DNA of 64,000 nt, taken from NCBI RefSeq assembly GCF_011806385.1, contig NZ_JAATOX010000006.1, forward strand, positions 1 through 64,000, read 5' to 3'. The DNA comes from Phaeobacter sp. HF9A (GTDB lineage: Bacteria; Pseudomonadota; Alphaproteobacteria; Rhodobacterales; Rhodobacteraceae). Below, piece after piece: positions 10,746-19,406 of this stretch. The stretch's first letter is position 1. Every line of letters begins with the position of its first letter. A model generated the notes under the pieces. The model was not told the DNA's origin, did not search any database, and saw nothing but the letters and a program-made list of their open reading frames with translations. The position numbers and the translations under genes were made by a program.

Positions 10746-10833
10746 TCCGCAACGCTCTGCCTTGCGCCCCAGAGTATTGGGAGCACGATGAACAGGCAGC
10801 ATGCGCCATCGGCACCGCAGGTGCTAAAATAGA

Positions 10834-10863
10834 AAAAGCGCGGGGCGTCAGCTCCGCGCTTTT
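10834..10863. terminator. Bidirectional terminator between ohr and ilvE
   Basis: AAAAGCGCGG (10834-10843) and CCGCGCTTTT (10854-10863) form a perfect 10-bp stem with a ten-base loop. A/T tracts on both sides allow termination of ohr from the left and of ilvE from the right. Confidence 0.85.
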
Positions 10864-10886
10864 CCGTTTTAACAGGGATCGCCGGG

Positions 10887-11753
10887 TCAGCTGCGCACCA
10901 GCGCCTCATAGGCTTCGGCAATCTCGCGGGTCATTTGTCCCACCTCGAATGTATAGGGACCGATTTCTCCCACCGGGGTGACCTCGGCGGCGGTGCCGGT
11001 CAGCCAGCATTGCTCAAACCCGTCCATCTCCTCGGGCATGATGTGGCGCTCATGCACGGTGATGCCTTTGTCTTTCAACATCTGGATCACCGTCTGGCGG
11101 GTAATCCCGTTGAGGAAGCAATCCGGCTTTGGCGTGTGGACTTCGCCGTCTTTCACAAAGAAGATATTGGCGCCGGTCGCTTCCGCCACATAGCCGCGAT
11201 AGTCCATGAACAGCGCATCCGAGCAGCCCTTGGCCTCGGCCTTATGCTTGGAGATGGTGCAGATCATATAGAGACCGGCAGCCTTGGCGTGCACCGGGAT
11301 GGTTTCCGGCGAGGGGCGTTTGTATTCGGCGATGTCGAGCTTGGCGCCCTGCATCTTGGCGTCGCCGTAATAGGCGCCCCAGCCCCAAACCGCCACAGCC
11401 ATGCGCACCGGGTTCCTGGCTGAAGCCACGCCCATGTCTTCACCCGAGCCACGCCACACCACGGCCCGCACATAGGCGTCCTGCAGCCCCGAAGCTTTGA
11501 GCGCCGCGTCCTTTGCTGCCTCGATCTCATCGACCGTATAGGGCATCGGCATGTCCAGCGCCTCGGCCGAGGCAATCAGACGTTCGGAATGGGCCCGGCT
11601 TTTGAAGATCTTGCCGTTATAGGCGCGCTCGCCCTCGAACACGGAGGAGGCATAGTGCATTGCATGCGTCAGGATGTGAACCTTGGCATCGCGCCAATCC
11701 ACCAGCTCGCCATCCATCCAGATCAGGCCATCGCGGTCATCATATCCAGCCAT
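10887..11753 (-). CDS. ilvE: Branched-chain amino-acid aminotransferase
   Basis: A 288-residue fold-type IV PLP enzyme that interconverts leucine, isoleucine and valine with their 2-oxo acids. The N-terminal segment LTHAMHYASSVFEGERAY is characteristic. The PLP lysine is in ISKHKAEAKG (first Lys, near residue 168), followed by EATGANIFFVKDG and NGITRQTVIQM for phosphate binding. D-amino-acid transaminase is the alternative within the fold, but the substrate-side motifs favour IlvE. It is transcribed alone between a bidirectional terminator and the divergent petP gene. Confidence 0.93.
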   Translation of the reverse strand: MAGYDDRDGLIWMDGELVDWRDAKVHILTHAMHYASSVFEGERAYNGKIFKSRAHSERLIASAEALDMPMPYTVDEIEAAKDAALKASGLQDAYVRAVVWRGSGEDMGVASARNPVRMAVAVWGWGAYYGDAKMQGAKLDIAEYKRPSPETIPVHAKAAGLYMICTISKHKAEAKGCSDALFMDYRGYVAEATGANIFFVKDGEVHTPKPDCFLNGITRQTVIQMLKDKGITVHERHIMPEEMDGFEQCWLTGTAAEVTPVGEIGPYTFEVGQMTREIAEAYEALVRS

Positions 11754-11857
11754 TCCGTGTTCCTCTTCAGCGCCAGGGCATTTTCAGTTGTTGCGCAAAT
11801 CTATGGGTTTCCGTTCTCATAATTACGCAAAATCCGCGTCTCGATACATCTCGCCTC

Positions 11858-11886
11858 TTGGAATGTCAACAATGCTGACCTAAAAT
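11858..11886 (+). promoter_or_regulatory. petP-petR promoter with inverted repeat in spacer
   Basis: TTGGAA (11858-11863) and TAAAAT (11881-11886) flank a spacer of exactly 17 bp. The spacer is itself an inverted repeat, GTCA-N7-TGAC (11865-11879). The same arrangement with nearly the same repeat occurs at 41975-42003, facing uppP. Autoregulation by PetP or another dimeric repressor is inferred. Confidence 0.6.
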
Positions 11887-11913
11887 GCCCCGCAAAACGA
11901 AGGAGAGGCAACA

Positions 11914-12426
11914 ATGTCTGACGGGCGGACCGGAACCGGGTTTGGAGGTGAAAGCCTGCTGTTCCTGACCGATGAGCAGCTGCGCCAGGGGATCGAGGCG
12001 ATGTTTTTTGCCTATCGGGGCTTTACCGCAGATCCCGACCGGATCCTGGCAGAGCTTGCCTATGGCCGCGCCCATCATCGGGCCCTGCATTTCATCAATC
12101 GCGCACCTGGCACCACGGTCAACAACCTGCTCAGCATTCTTGGCATCAGCAAGCAGTCCCTCAACCGCGTTCTGCGCGCCTTGGTGGAGGACGGGCTGGT
12201 GGACAGCCGCGTGGGCGCGTTGGACAAGCGCGAACGCAACCTCTACCTGACCGAGCAGGGGCATGAGCTGGAAAGCCGGCTCTCCGACGCCCAGCGCATC
12301 CGCATGCGCGCCGCCTATAAGGAGGCCGGGCCAGACGCGGTTCAGGGCTTCAAGAAAGTACTGGAAGCCATGATGGATTCTGACATGCGCCGCGCCTACG
12401 CCGATTTGCGCGAGACCGCGCAATGA
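11914..12426 (+). CDS. petP: MarR-family regulator, PetP type
   Basis: A 170-residue winged-helix regulator of the MarR family. The DNA-binding region is TVNNLLSILGISKQSLNRVLRALVEDGLV at about residues 68-96, followed by the wing with DKRERNLYLTEQG. It overlaps the response-regulator gene by four bases (ATGA), the arrangement of the petP-petR pair described in Rhodobacter capsulatus, where it was linked to cytochrome bc1 expression. No bc1 genes are nearby here, so the regulatory target is open. An inverted repeat in its promoter spacer suggests autoregulation. Confidence 0.82.
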   Translation: MSDGRTGTGFGGESLLFLTDEQLRQGIEAMFFAYRGFTADPDRILAELAYGRAHHRALHFINRAPGTTVNNLLSILGISKQSLNRVLRALVEDGLVDSRVGALDKRERNLYLTEQGHELESRLSDAQRIRMRAAYKEAGPDAVQGFKKVLEAMMDSDMRRAYADLRETAQ

Positions 12427-13124
12427 GCGCGCCCGACGCGCATCTGCTGATCGTCGATGATGACGAACGCATTCGCGATCTCTTGAAAAAATTCCTGGTG
12501 CGCGCCGGATTCCTGGTGAGCGCGGCGCGTGATGCGGCGCATGCGCGACGGATCCTCTCTGGGCTGGAATTCGACCTTATTGTGATGGATGTGATGATGC
12601 CCGGCGAGGATGGGCTCTCGCTCACCGCCGCGTTGCGCGAAACCATGACGACGCCGATCCTGCTGCTGACCGCGCGGGGCGAGACCGATGACCGGATCAA
12701 GGGGCTGGAGGCCGGGGCCGATGACTACCTGCCAAAACCGTTTGAACCCAAGGAGTTGTTGCTGCGGATCAATGCGATCCTGCGCCGGATGCCGGAAAAC
12801 CGCGCCGAGGACGTGACCCCGAAGTTCCTGCAATTGGGCGCCATCCGCTACGACCTGGAACGGGGCGAGATGTGGCAAGGCGAGGAACTGGTCCGGCTGA
12901 CCTCGACTGAAAGCCAGCTGATGAAGATCTTCTCCGCCCAGCCCGGCGAGCCGGTCAGCCGCACAAAGCTGGTGGAGGATCTGGGACGCGACCGCGGCCA
13001 AGCGCAGGAACGGGCGGTGGACGTGCAAATCACCCGCCTGCGACGCAAGATCGAGCCGAACCCCAAACAGCCGCAATACCTGCAAACCGTGCGCGGCGCG
13101 GGATATATGCTCGCCCCTGACTGA
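12423..13124 (+). CDS. petR: OmpR-family response regulator, PetR type
   Basis: A 233-residue response regulator. The receiver domain (residues 7-120) has the acidic pocket Asp12-Asp14, phospho-acceptor Asp56, Thr83 and Lys105; the C-terminal OmpR/PhoB winged helix (from about residue 140) ends with TVRGAGYML. No histidine kinase gene adjoins it; its partner is the overlapping MarR gene instead. This matches the R. capsulatus petR arrangement, and PetR-like regulators of Rhodobacterales are often important for growth. The kinase, if one exists, must be encoded elsewhere. Confidence 0.87.
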   Translation: MSAPDAHLLIVDDDERIRDLLKKFLVRAGFLVSAARDAAHARRILSGLEFDLIVMDVMMPGEDGLSLTAALRETMTTPILLLTARGETDDRIKGLEAGADDYLPKPFEPKELLLRINAILRRMPENRAEDVTPKFLQLGAIRYDLERGEMWQGEELVRLTSTESQLMKIFSAQPGEPVSRTKLVEDLGRDRGQAQERAVDVQITRLRRKIEPNPKQPQYLQTVRGAGYMLAPD

Positions 13125-13285
13125 CGCCTCACCAGCAGGGCAGTGCCGATTGTCCAGCTGACGATCCTGCCAAAATATCAATTCTAACGGATTTTTTGCG
13201 CCTGCGCCGGTCGCTGAGTAGAATTCATCAACCTTTGATCCCTAGCGTCGGACGCATTCGCATCATTCAAGGGGCAAGACGCGCA

Positions 13286-14167
13286 ATGACAGTTGGGGCA
13301 AGGGGAACTCTGTGCAAATGGGTCATCGCAAGTTTTCTGGTCGGGATTTTGTCGAACACCGCGGCGCAGGCCTCTGACGGGCACGGCGCAGCAGCGACGA
13401 GCCATGCCAGCGCCGACACGACATCCGCCGCAACCAATGGCGGGATTTGCCATGGGTTTGGACCTCAAACCCCCCGCGACATTGGCGATTTTGCCGGTGC
13501 CAATACAGCGAGCTTTGCCATGGCGCCGCCACCGGCAGCGATGAACCTCTGTAATATCCATACCCACACCAATGCCGAACACAAAGGCCCCGGATTCTCT
13601 CAGCCCGCAGGCGGCAGCAAGGCGGGCGGCTATCTGTGCAATGAAACCCGGGACCTGAGCATTCAGGAACAGATTGATCCGACCGGCGGCCATGGCGCGT
13701 TTGAGGGGATCCATCCCGGCGATACGATCGAGGTGCATTGGGTCTATACCTCTTGCAATGTCACCCCCGGCCACGGCCTTGGCTCTTGTGTCAGCGACAG
13801 CTGCGCCAACCCCACCCTGCGGGTGGAAAGCCAGGTGTTCCTGGTGGTGAATGATGATGACGCGCTGAACTTTCACGACTTCGCCTACGCCGGACATATG
13901 GAAAACGGCCTGCATCAGCCGCAATCCCTGCCAACCGGCACCGGCGCGCCCGTGGTGTTTCGCGGCTCCACCACCGGACCAAGCTATACCGAAAGCACCT
14001 GCTCACCCTATCAAGTGACCTGGAGCGTGCGCCCCTCCTGCGCGAAACTCTCCTATTCCTCGATCAATTCCTGGGCGGCAAATGGCAATGTGTTTGGGGA
14101 AAACCACAGTCACGGCGTGCGCGAACTCGTGACCGCGCCGGAGCTGCTGGCACCAATCCACTATTAG
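13286..14167 (+). CDS. Delta-class carbonic anhydrase, secreted
   Basis: A 293-residue protein matching the delta class of carbonic anhydrases known first from marine diatoms: the motif LCNIHTHTNAEHKG near residue 87, with histidines and a glutamate suited to bind zinc, is typical. Such enzymes hydrate CO2 to bicarbonate. An N-terminal signal peptide is clear (hydrophobic WVIASFLVGILS, cleavage near AQA-S at about residue 29), so it acts in the periplasm or outside. At least eight cysteines (for example GICHG, YLCNE, GSCVSDSC, STCSP) could form disulfides. The ATG at 13286 is chosen because it places the signal peptide at the N terminus. It is monocistronic, with a histone-deacetylase-like gene 89 bases downstream. 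Confidence 0.85.
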   Translation: MTVGARGTLCKWVIASFLVGILSNTAAQASDGHGAAATSHASADTTSAATNGGICHGFGPQTPRDIGDFAGANTASFAMAPPPAAMNLCNIHTHTNAEHKGPGFSQPAGGSKAGGYLCNETRDLSIQEQIDPTGGHGAFEGIHPGDTIEVHWVYTSCNVTPGHGLGSCVSDSCANPTLRVESQVFLVVNDDDALNFHDFAYAGHMENGLHQPQSLPTGTGAPVVFRGSTTGPSYTESTCSPYQVTWSVRPSCAKLSYSSINSWAANGNVFGENHSHGVRELVTAPELLAPIHY

Positions 14168-14255
14168 GCATATCTCCACGCCCCCGGGGTTGAGCTTTCG
14201 TGTTGCGGCTGCAAAAGTTCGGCATGAAACCAACCCGCAGAGGGACCCTAGTGAT

Positions 14256-15182
14256 ATGACCACCACGCTCCTGACCCACGCCGATTGCCTGCGTCACGAA
14301 ACCCCAGCCGGCCACCCGGAGCAGGTCGCACGGCTGGAGCATGTTCTGCATGCGCTTGAGGGGCTGGATCTGACGCGCGTTACCGCACCGATGGCGGCCG
14401 AGGATGACATTCTGCGCATACATCCCGCCAGCTATCTAGCGGAGCTGCGCCGTGCCCTGCCTGCGGAGGGCCAAAAACAACTGGACTCTGACACCTGGAT
14501 GTCGCCGGGCTCGCTTGACGCGGCCTTTCGGGCGGCGGGGGCCGCGGTGCGGGCAGTGGATATGGTCATGGGCGGCGAGGCGGACAATGCGTTTTGCGCC
14601 ACCCGCCCACCTGGCCACCACGCGGAAACCGACACGCCGATGGGATTTTGCCTGTTCGGGACTGCCGCCCTCGCGGCCAAACACGCGCTGGATCATCACG
14701 GGCTGAGCCGCGTCGCGGTGGTCGATTTCGACGTTCACCACGGCAATGGCACCCAGGATCTGCTGTGGGATGAGAAACGCGCGCTTCTGGTCACCTCGCA
14801 ACAAATGCCGCTCTGGCCCGGGTCCGGCGCTGCGGAGGAAGACGGGGCCTTTGGCAACGTGATGAACCTGCCTCTTCCCCCCGAAAGTGACGGCGCGGTG
14901 ATGCGTGAGATCTATCGCGAACAGGTCTTTCCCCGGCTGCGCGCCTTCAAGCCGGAGTTGATTATCATCTCTGCCGGGTTTGACGCCCATGCAGACGATC
15001 CGCTGGCGCAGCTGCAATGGCAGACAGAGGATTTTCGCTGGTTGACGGCACAGCTTTGCGCGCTGGCGAAGGAGCTGTGTCAGGGCCGTATCGTCTCGAC
15101 TCTGGAAGGCGGATATGATCTGAACGCCCTGAGCAAAGCCGCCAAGGCGCATGTGGAAGAATTGATAAAGGCCGCGACATGA
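14256..15182 (+). CDS. Histone-deacetylase-family (acetylpolyamine-type) amidohydrolase
   Basis: A 308-residue zinc amidohydrolase of the arginase/deacetylase fold. The active-site motifs are intact: RPPGHHAE (tandem His near residue 120), the zinc-binding DFDVHHGNGTQD near residue 155, a second zinc Asp in SAGFDAHADDPL near residue 245, and the tyrosine of LEGGYD near residue 288. Bacterial members deacetylate acetylpolyamines, acetoin-related or other small amides, or acetylated proteins; the substrate here is unknown. The stop overlaps the xseB start by four bases, so it is co-translated with xseB-ispA. Confidence 0.9.
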   Translation: MTTTLLTHADCLRHETPAGHPEQVARLEHVLHALEGLDLTRVTAPMAAEDDILRIHPASYLAELRRALPAEGQKQLDSDTWMSPGSLDAAFRAAGAAVRAVDMVMGGEADNAFCATRPPGHHAETDTPMGFCLFGTAALAAKHALDHHGLSRVAVVDFDVHHGNGTQDLLWDEKRALLVTSQQMPLWPGSGAAEEDGAFGNVMNLPLPPESDGAVMREIYREQVFPRLRAFKPELIIISAGFDAHADDPLAQLQWQTEDFRWLTAQLCALAKELCQGRIVSTLEGGYDLNALSKAAKAHVEELIKAAT

Positions 15183-15424
15183 CCAGTGAAACCCCCGTCG
15201 AAGAAATGAGCTTTGAACAGGCGATGAAAGAGCTGGAGCGTGTCGTCGACCAGCTGGAGCGCGGCGACGTGGCGCTGGATAAATCCATCGATCTCTATGA
15301 TCGCGGTGCCAAGCTGAAAAAGCGCTGCGAGGACGAGCTGAAGCGGGCCGAAGAAAAAGTCGCCGCAATTACCCTTGATGCCAATGGTCAAGCCACCGGC
15401 ACCCAACCGCTCGACGCGGGATAA
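15179..15424 (+). CDS. xseB: Exodeoxyribonuclease VII small subunit
   Basis: An 81-residue protein matching XseB, which binds several copies per XseA to form the single-strand-specific exonuclease VII. The hallmark is MSFEQAMKELERVVDQLERGD followed by an acidic-basic helix (SIDLYDRGAKLKKRCEDEL). It overlaps the upstream deacetylase-family gene by four bases and is followed six bases later by ispA, the usual xseB-ispA-dxs order. xseA is not in the window. Confidence 0.95.
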   Translation: MTSETPVEEMSFEQAMKELERVVDQLERGDVALDKSIDLYDRGAKLKKRCEDELKRAEEKVAAITLDANGQATGTQPLDAG

Positions 15425-15430
15425 ACGCAG

Positions 15431-16294
15431 ATGTCGGCAGGGTTTGCCGCCGCGCTGACGCAGGCGCAGGCGAAGATCTCCACCCATATGGGCAGCTGCC
15501 TGGGGCAGACAGATCAGCTGCATCAGGCGATGGCCTATGCCCTGCGCGGCGGCAAGATGCTGCGCGGATTTCTGGTGCTGGAAAGTGCGCGCCTGCATAG
15601 CGTGCCGGACGCCGCAGCGCTGGAGGCGGCGCTGGCGATCGAATGCATTCACGCCTATTCGCTGGTGCATGATGATCTGCCCTGCATGGATGACGACGAT
15701 CTGCGTCGCGGTCAGCCGACCCTTCACCGCAAATGGGACGAGGCCACCGCCGTGCTCGCGGGCGACAGTTTGCAGAGCTTTGCCTTTGAACGGCTTGCCC
15801 AGGACTCGCTCGGCCCCCATGCGATCCCGCTGATCCGCAGCCTGGCGCAGGCAGCGGGCAAGGACGGCATGGTTTCAGGGCAAATGATGGATATCGCCGC
15901 CGAGAGCGCCGCAACGCCGCTGACCCTGGATCAGATCACCACCCTTCAGGCCCGCAAGACCGGCTGCCTGATCGAATGGTCCGCCTGTGCTGGCGCAATT
16001 CTGGCAGGCGACGACCCGGCGCCCCTGCGGCACTATGCCCAGGCGCTGGGGTTGGCGTTTCAGATCGCCGATGACATTCTGGACATCGAGGGCGACGCCG
16101 CCACCGTCGGCAAGGCGGTGCGCAAAGATGCCGAGGCGGGCAAGGCGACCTTTGTCTCGCTTCTGGGGCTGGACCACGCCAAGATCCGCGCGCAAGAACT
16201 GGTGGATCTCGCCTGCGAGGCTTTGACGCCCTATGGTATGGCAGGCGAGACCTTGAAGGACGCCGCGCGCTTCGTTATCTCGCGCGATAGCTGA
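15431..16294 (+). CDS. ispA: Farnesyl (geranyl) diphosphate synthase
   Basis: A 287-residue polyprenyl synthase that condenses IPP with DMAPP and GPP to give farnesyl diphosphate. The first Asp-rich motif [10 protein letters not shown] (near residue 80) has the two-residue insertion typical of bacterial FPP synthases; the second is DDILD near residue 215. The IPP-binding loop reads GGKMLR, with Lys42 and Arg45 kept but Met43 where arginine is usual. It sits between xseB and dxs, so the operon supplies both precursor and product for quinones, carotenoids and undecaprenyl phosphate. Confidence 0.94.
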   Translation: MSAGFAAALTQAQAKISTHMGSCLGQTDQLHQAMAYALRGGKMLRGFLVLESARLHSVPDAAALEAALAIECIHAYSLVHDDLPCMDDDDLRRGQPTLHRKWDEATAVLAGDSLQSFAFERLAQDSLGPHAIPLIRSLAQAAGKDGMVSGQMMDIAAESAATPLTLDQITTLQARKTGCLIEWSACAGAILAGDDPAPLRHYAQALGLAFQIADDILDIEGDAATVGKAVRKDAEAGKATFVSLLGLDHAKIRAQELVDLACEALTPYGMAGETLKDAARFVISRDS

Positions 16295-16322
16295 TACGCC
16301 GCCAACAGGAGCCAGGAACACT

Positions 16323-18251
16323 ATGACGGACCGGCCGCAAACCCCGCTCCTTGACCAGATCGCAACACCCGCCGACCTGAAACGGCTGTCGGATGCGCAG
16401 CTTGTGCAGGTTGCGCATGAACTGCGGCAAGAAACCATCTCTGCCGTCTCGGTGACCGGCGGCCACCTTGGCGCGGGCCTTGGCGTGGTGGAGCTGACCG
16501 TGGCGCTGCACGCGGTCTTTGACACGCCCAAGGACAAGCTGATCTGGGATGTGTCGCACCAGTGCTATCCGCACAAGATCCTGACCGGGCGGCGCGGCCG
16601 CATCCGCACCCTGCGGATGAAGGATGGGCTCAGCGGTTTCACCAAACGTTCCGAAAGCGCCTATGACCCCTTTGGCGCCGCGCATAGCTCCACCTCGATT
16701 TCCGCCGCGCTGGGGTTTTCTGTCGCCCGCGATCTGGGCGGCGTCACCGAGGAGGGCCTCGGCGATGCGATTGCGGTGATCGGCGATGGGGCGATGAGCG
16801 CTGGCATGGCCTTTGAGGCGATGAATAACGCAGGTCATCTGGGCAAGCGGCTGGTGGTGATCCTCAACGACAACGAAATGTCGATCGCCCCGCCGGTGGG
16901 GGCGCTGTCCTCCTACCTCAGCCATCTTTACACCGAGGCGCCGTTTCACGACCTGAAAGCCGCCGCGAAAGGTGCGGTCTCGCTGCTGCCGGAACCCTTC
17001 CGCGAGGGTGCCAAACGCGCCAAGGACATGCTGAAGGGCATGGCGATGGGCGGCACCCTGTTCGAATCCCTGGGCTTTTCCTACATCGGGCCGATTGACG
17101 GTCACGACCTGAACGAAATGCTGCCGGTCCTGCGCACGGTAAAGGAGCGCGCCACCGGGCCGATCCTGATCCATGTGCTGACCAAGAAGGGCAAAGGCTA
17201 TCGCCCCGCCGAGATCGCCCGCGACAAGGGCCATGCCACCGCGAAATTCGACATGGTGACCGGGGAGCAAAAGAAAACGCCCTCCAACGCGCCCGCTTAT
17301 ACCTCGGTCTTTGGTGAGACGCTGGTCGATCTGGCTGCCAAGGATAGCAAGATCTGCGCCGTCACCGCCGCGATGCCCGATGGCACCGGGCTGAACCTGA
17401 TGGCGGAACGCTACCCCTCGCGCTGCTTTGACGTTGGCATTGCGGAACAACATGGCGTCACCTTCGCCGCCGCACTGGCCGCCGGTGGGATGAAACCCTT
17501 CTGCGCGATGTATTCCACCTTCCTGCAACGGGGCTATGATCAGGTCGTGCATGATGTGGCGATCCAGCGCCTGCCGGTACGCTTCGCCATCGACCGCGCC
17601 GGGCTGGTCGGCGCTGATGGGGCGACGCATGCGGGATCCTTTGACATTGGTTTTATGACCAACCTGCCGGGCATGGTGGTGATGGCCGCCGCCGACGAGG
17701 CAGAGCTGAGACATATGGTTGCCACCGCCGCCGCCCATGACGACGGCCCCATCGCCTTCCGCTATCCGCGTGGCGAGGGCGAGGGCGTCGAGATGCCCGA
17801 GCAAGCAGAACTGCTGGAAATCGGCAAGGGCCGGATGATCCAGCAGGGCGCGCGCGTGGCGCTGCTGTCCTTTGGCACCCGTCTGGGCGAGGTCCGCAAG
17901 GCCGCCGAAGCGCTCGCGGCCAAGGGCATCACCCCGACCATCGCCGATGCCCGCTTTGCCAAGCCGCTGGACCGCGAGATGATCCTTGCGCTTGCCGCCG
18001 AGCATGAGGCGCTGATCACGATCGAAGAGGGCGCAGTGGGCGGCTTTGGCTCGCATGTGGCGCAGCTGCTGAGCGACGAGGCTGTCTTTGACGACGGGCT
18101 GAAGTTCCGCTCCATGGTGCTGCCGGATATCTTTATTGACCAGTCCAGCCCCGCCGACATGTATGCCACCGCCGCCATGAACGCCTCACACATCGAGGCC
18201 AAGGTGCTCGACGTGCTGGGCGTCACGCAAATCGGCGCGCAGCGGGCCTGA
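16323..18251 (+). CDS. dxs: 1-deoxy-D-xylulose-5-phosphate synthase
   Basis: A 642-residue thiamine-diphosphate enzyme that joins pyruvate and glyceraldehyde 3-phosphate to begin the MEP isoprenoid pathway. It has the expected length and motifs: [10 protein letters not shown] near residue 78, the ThDP-Mg motif [18 protein letters not shown] near residue 155, NDNEMSI, the second-domain [13 protein letters not shown] and [15 protein letters not shown]. It follows ispA by 28 bases in the same direction. Identification is certain. Confidence 0.98.
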   Translation: MTDRPQTPLLDQIATPADLKRLSDAQLVQVAHELRQETISAVSVTGGHLGAGLGVVELTVALHAVFDTPKDKLIWDVSHQCYPHKILTGRRGRIRTLRMKDGLSGFTKRSESAYDPFGAAHSSTSISAALGFSVARDLGGVTEEGLGDAIAVIGDGAMSAGMAFEAMNNAGHLGKRLVVILNDNEMSIAPPVGALSSYLSHLYTEAPFHDLKAAAKGAVSLLPEPFREGAKRAKDMLKGMAMGGTLFESLGFSYIGPIDGHDLNEMLPVLRTVKERATGPILIHVLTKKGKGYRPAEIARDKGHATAKFDMVTGEQKKTPSNAPAYTSVFGETLVDLAAKDSKICAVTAAMPDGTGLNLMAERYPSRCFDVGIAEQHGVTFAAALAAGGMKPFCAMYSTFLQRGYDQVVHDVAIQRLPVRFAIDRAGLVGADGATHAGSFDIGFMTNLPGMVVMAAADEAELRHMVATAAAHDDGPIAFRYPRGEGEGVEMPEQAELLEIGKGRMIQQGARVALLSFGTRLGEVRKAAEALAAKGITPTIADARFAKPLDREMILALAAEHEALITIEEGAVGGFGSHVAQLLSDEAVFDDGLKFRSMVLPDIFIDQSSPADMYATAAMNASHIEAKVLDVLGVTQIGAQRA

Positions 18252-18289
18252 GCGTTGACCCGCCGCCCGCAGCGGCTAGGCTGGAGCCC

Positions 18290-19336
18290 ATGACCGACCC
18301 TGAGGATCTGAAACAACGGCTGCTGGCGCAGGCCCGGGCTGAGGGCTTTGTCGCCGCAAAGATATGCCGGCCCTGGGATGTGCCGCAGGTCCCCGACAGG
18401 CTGCGCGGCTTTCTGGATGCCGGGTATCACGGGCAGATGTGCTGGATGGCGGAGCGGGTCAACTGGCGCGAAAACCCGGCAGCGCTCTGGCCCGAGGCGC
18501 GCTCTGTGCTGATGCTGGCCGAAAGCTACACCCCGGATGAGAACCCGATGGAAGTCGTCGGCCTGCCCGACCGCGCCGCGATTTCGGTCTATGCGCGCGG
18601 CAAGGATTATCACGACCTGGTCAAGAAACGGCTGAAACGACTGGCCCGCTGGCTGATCGCCGAGGCGGGCGAGACGACAGAGGTAAAGGTCTTTGTGGAT
18701 ACCGCCCCGGTGCCGGAAAAGGCGCTGGGACAGGCCGCGGGACTGGGCTGGCAGGGCAAGCACACCAATCTGGTCAGCCGTGATTGGGGCAATTGGGCCT
18801 TTTTAGGCTCTGTTTTCACTACGATTGAGCTGCCCGCTGATACGCCAGAGGCGGATCGCTGCGGCTCCTGCCGTGCCTGCCTTTCCGCCTGCCCCACCGA
18901 TGCGTTTCCGGCACCCTACCAGCTCGACGCGCGACGTTGCATTTCCTATCTGACCATCGAACACAAAGGGCCGATCCCCGAGGAGCTGCGCGATAAACTC
19001 GGCAATCGCATCTATGGCTGTGACGATTGCCTTGCCGCCTGCCCCTGGAATAAATTCGCCGTCACGGCATCGGACATGCGCTATGCCGCGCGGGAGGGCA
19101 CCGTCGCACCGCCCTTGGCGGAGCTGGCCCAGCTTGATGATACCGCCTTTCGCGAACGCTTTTCCGGCTCGCCGATCAAACGCATCGGGCGGGACCGCTT
19201 CATCCGAAATGTGCTCTATGCGATTGGAAATTCCGGCGATGCTGCGCTGCGACCCCTGGCGGCGAACCTCGGCAATGATCCCGACCCCACCGTCGCGGAT
19301 GCGGCGCATTGGGCCCTGCAACGCCTGCCGGAATGA
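18290..19336 (+). CDS. queG: Epoxyqueuosine reductase
   Basis: A 348-residue cobalamin and iron-sulfur enzyme that reduces epoxyqueuosine to queuosine at position 34 of tRNAs. Two 4Fe-4S clusters are evident: [16 protein letters not shown] near residue 190 and the later [13 protein letters not shown] near residue 240, with Cys in RRCISY between them. The substrate-binding N-terminal domain ends with [18 protein letters not shown] near residue 140. A short HEAT-like tail follows ([17 protein letters not shown]). It lies 38 bases downstream of dxs. Confidence 0.95.
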   Translation: MTDPEDLKQRLLAQARAEGFVAAKICRPWDVPQVPDRLRGFLDAGYHGQMCWMAERVNWRENPAALWPEARSVLMLAESYTPDENPMEVVGLPDRAAISVYARGKDYHDLVKKRLKRLARWLIAEAGETTEVKVFVDTAPVPEKALGQAAGLGWQGKHTNLVSRDWGNWAFLGSVFTTIELPADTPEADRCGSCRACLSACPTDAFPAPYQLDARRCISYLTIEHKGPIPEELRDKLGNRIYGCDDCLAACPWNKFAVTASDMRYAAREGTVAPPLAELAQLDDTAFRERFSGSPIKRIGRDRFIRNVLYAIGNSGDAALRPLAANLGNDPDPTVADAAHWALQRLPE

Positions 19337-19406
19337 CGCAAACAGAGTGGACCTTGGCCCAAAACCCGCTAAACCCGAGGGCGCGTGAACAAGATTTGAG
19401 GTCAAA

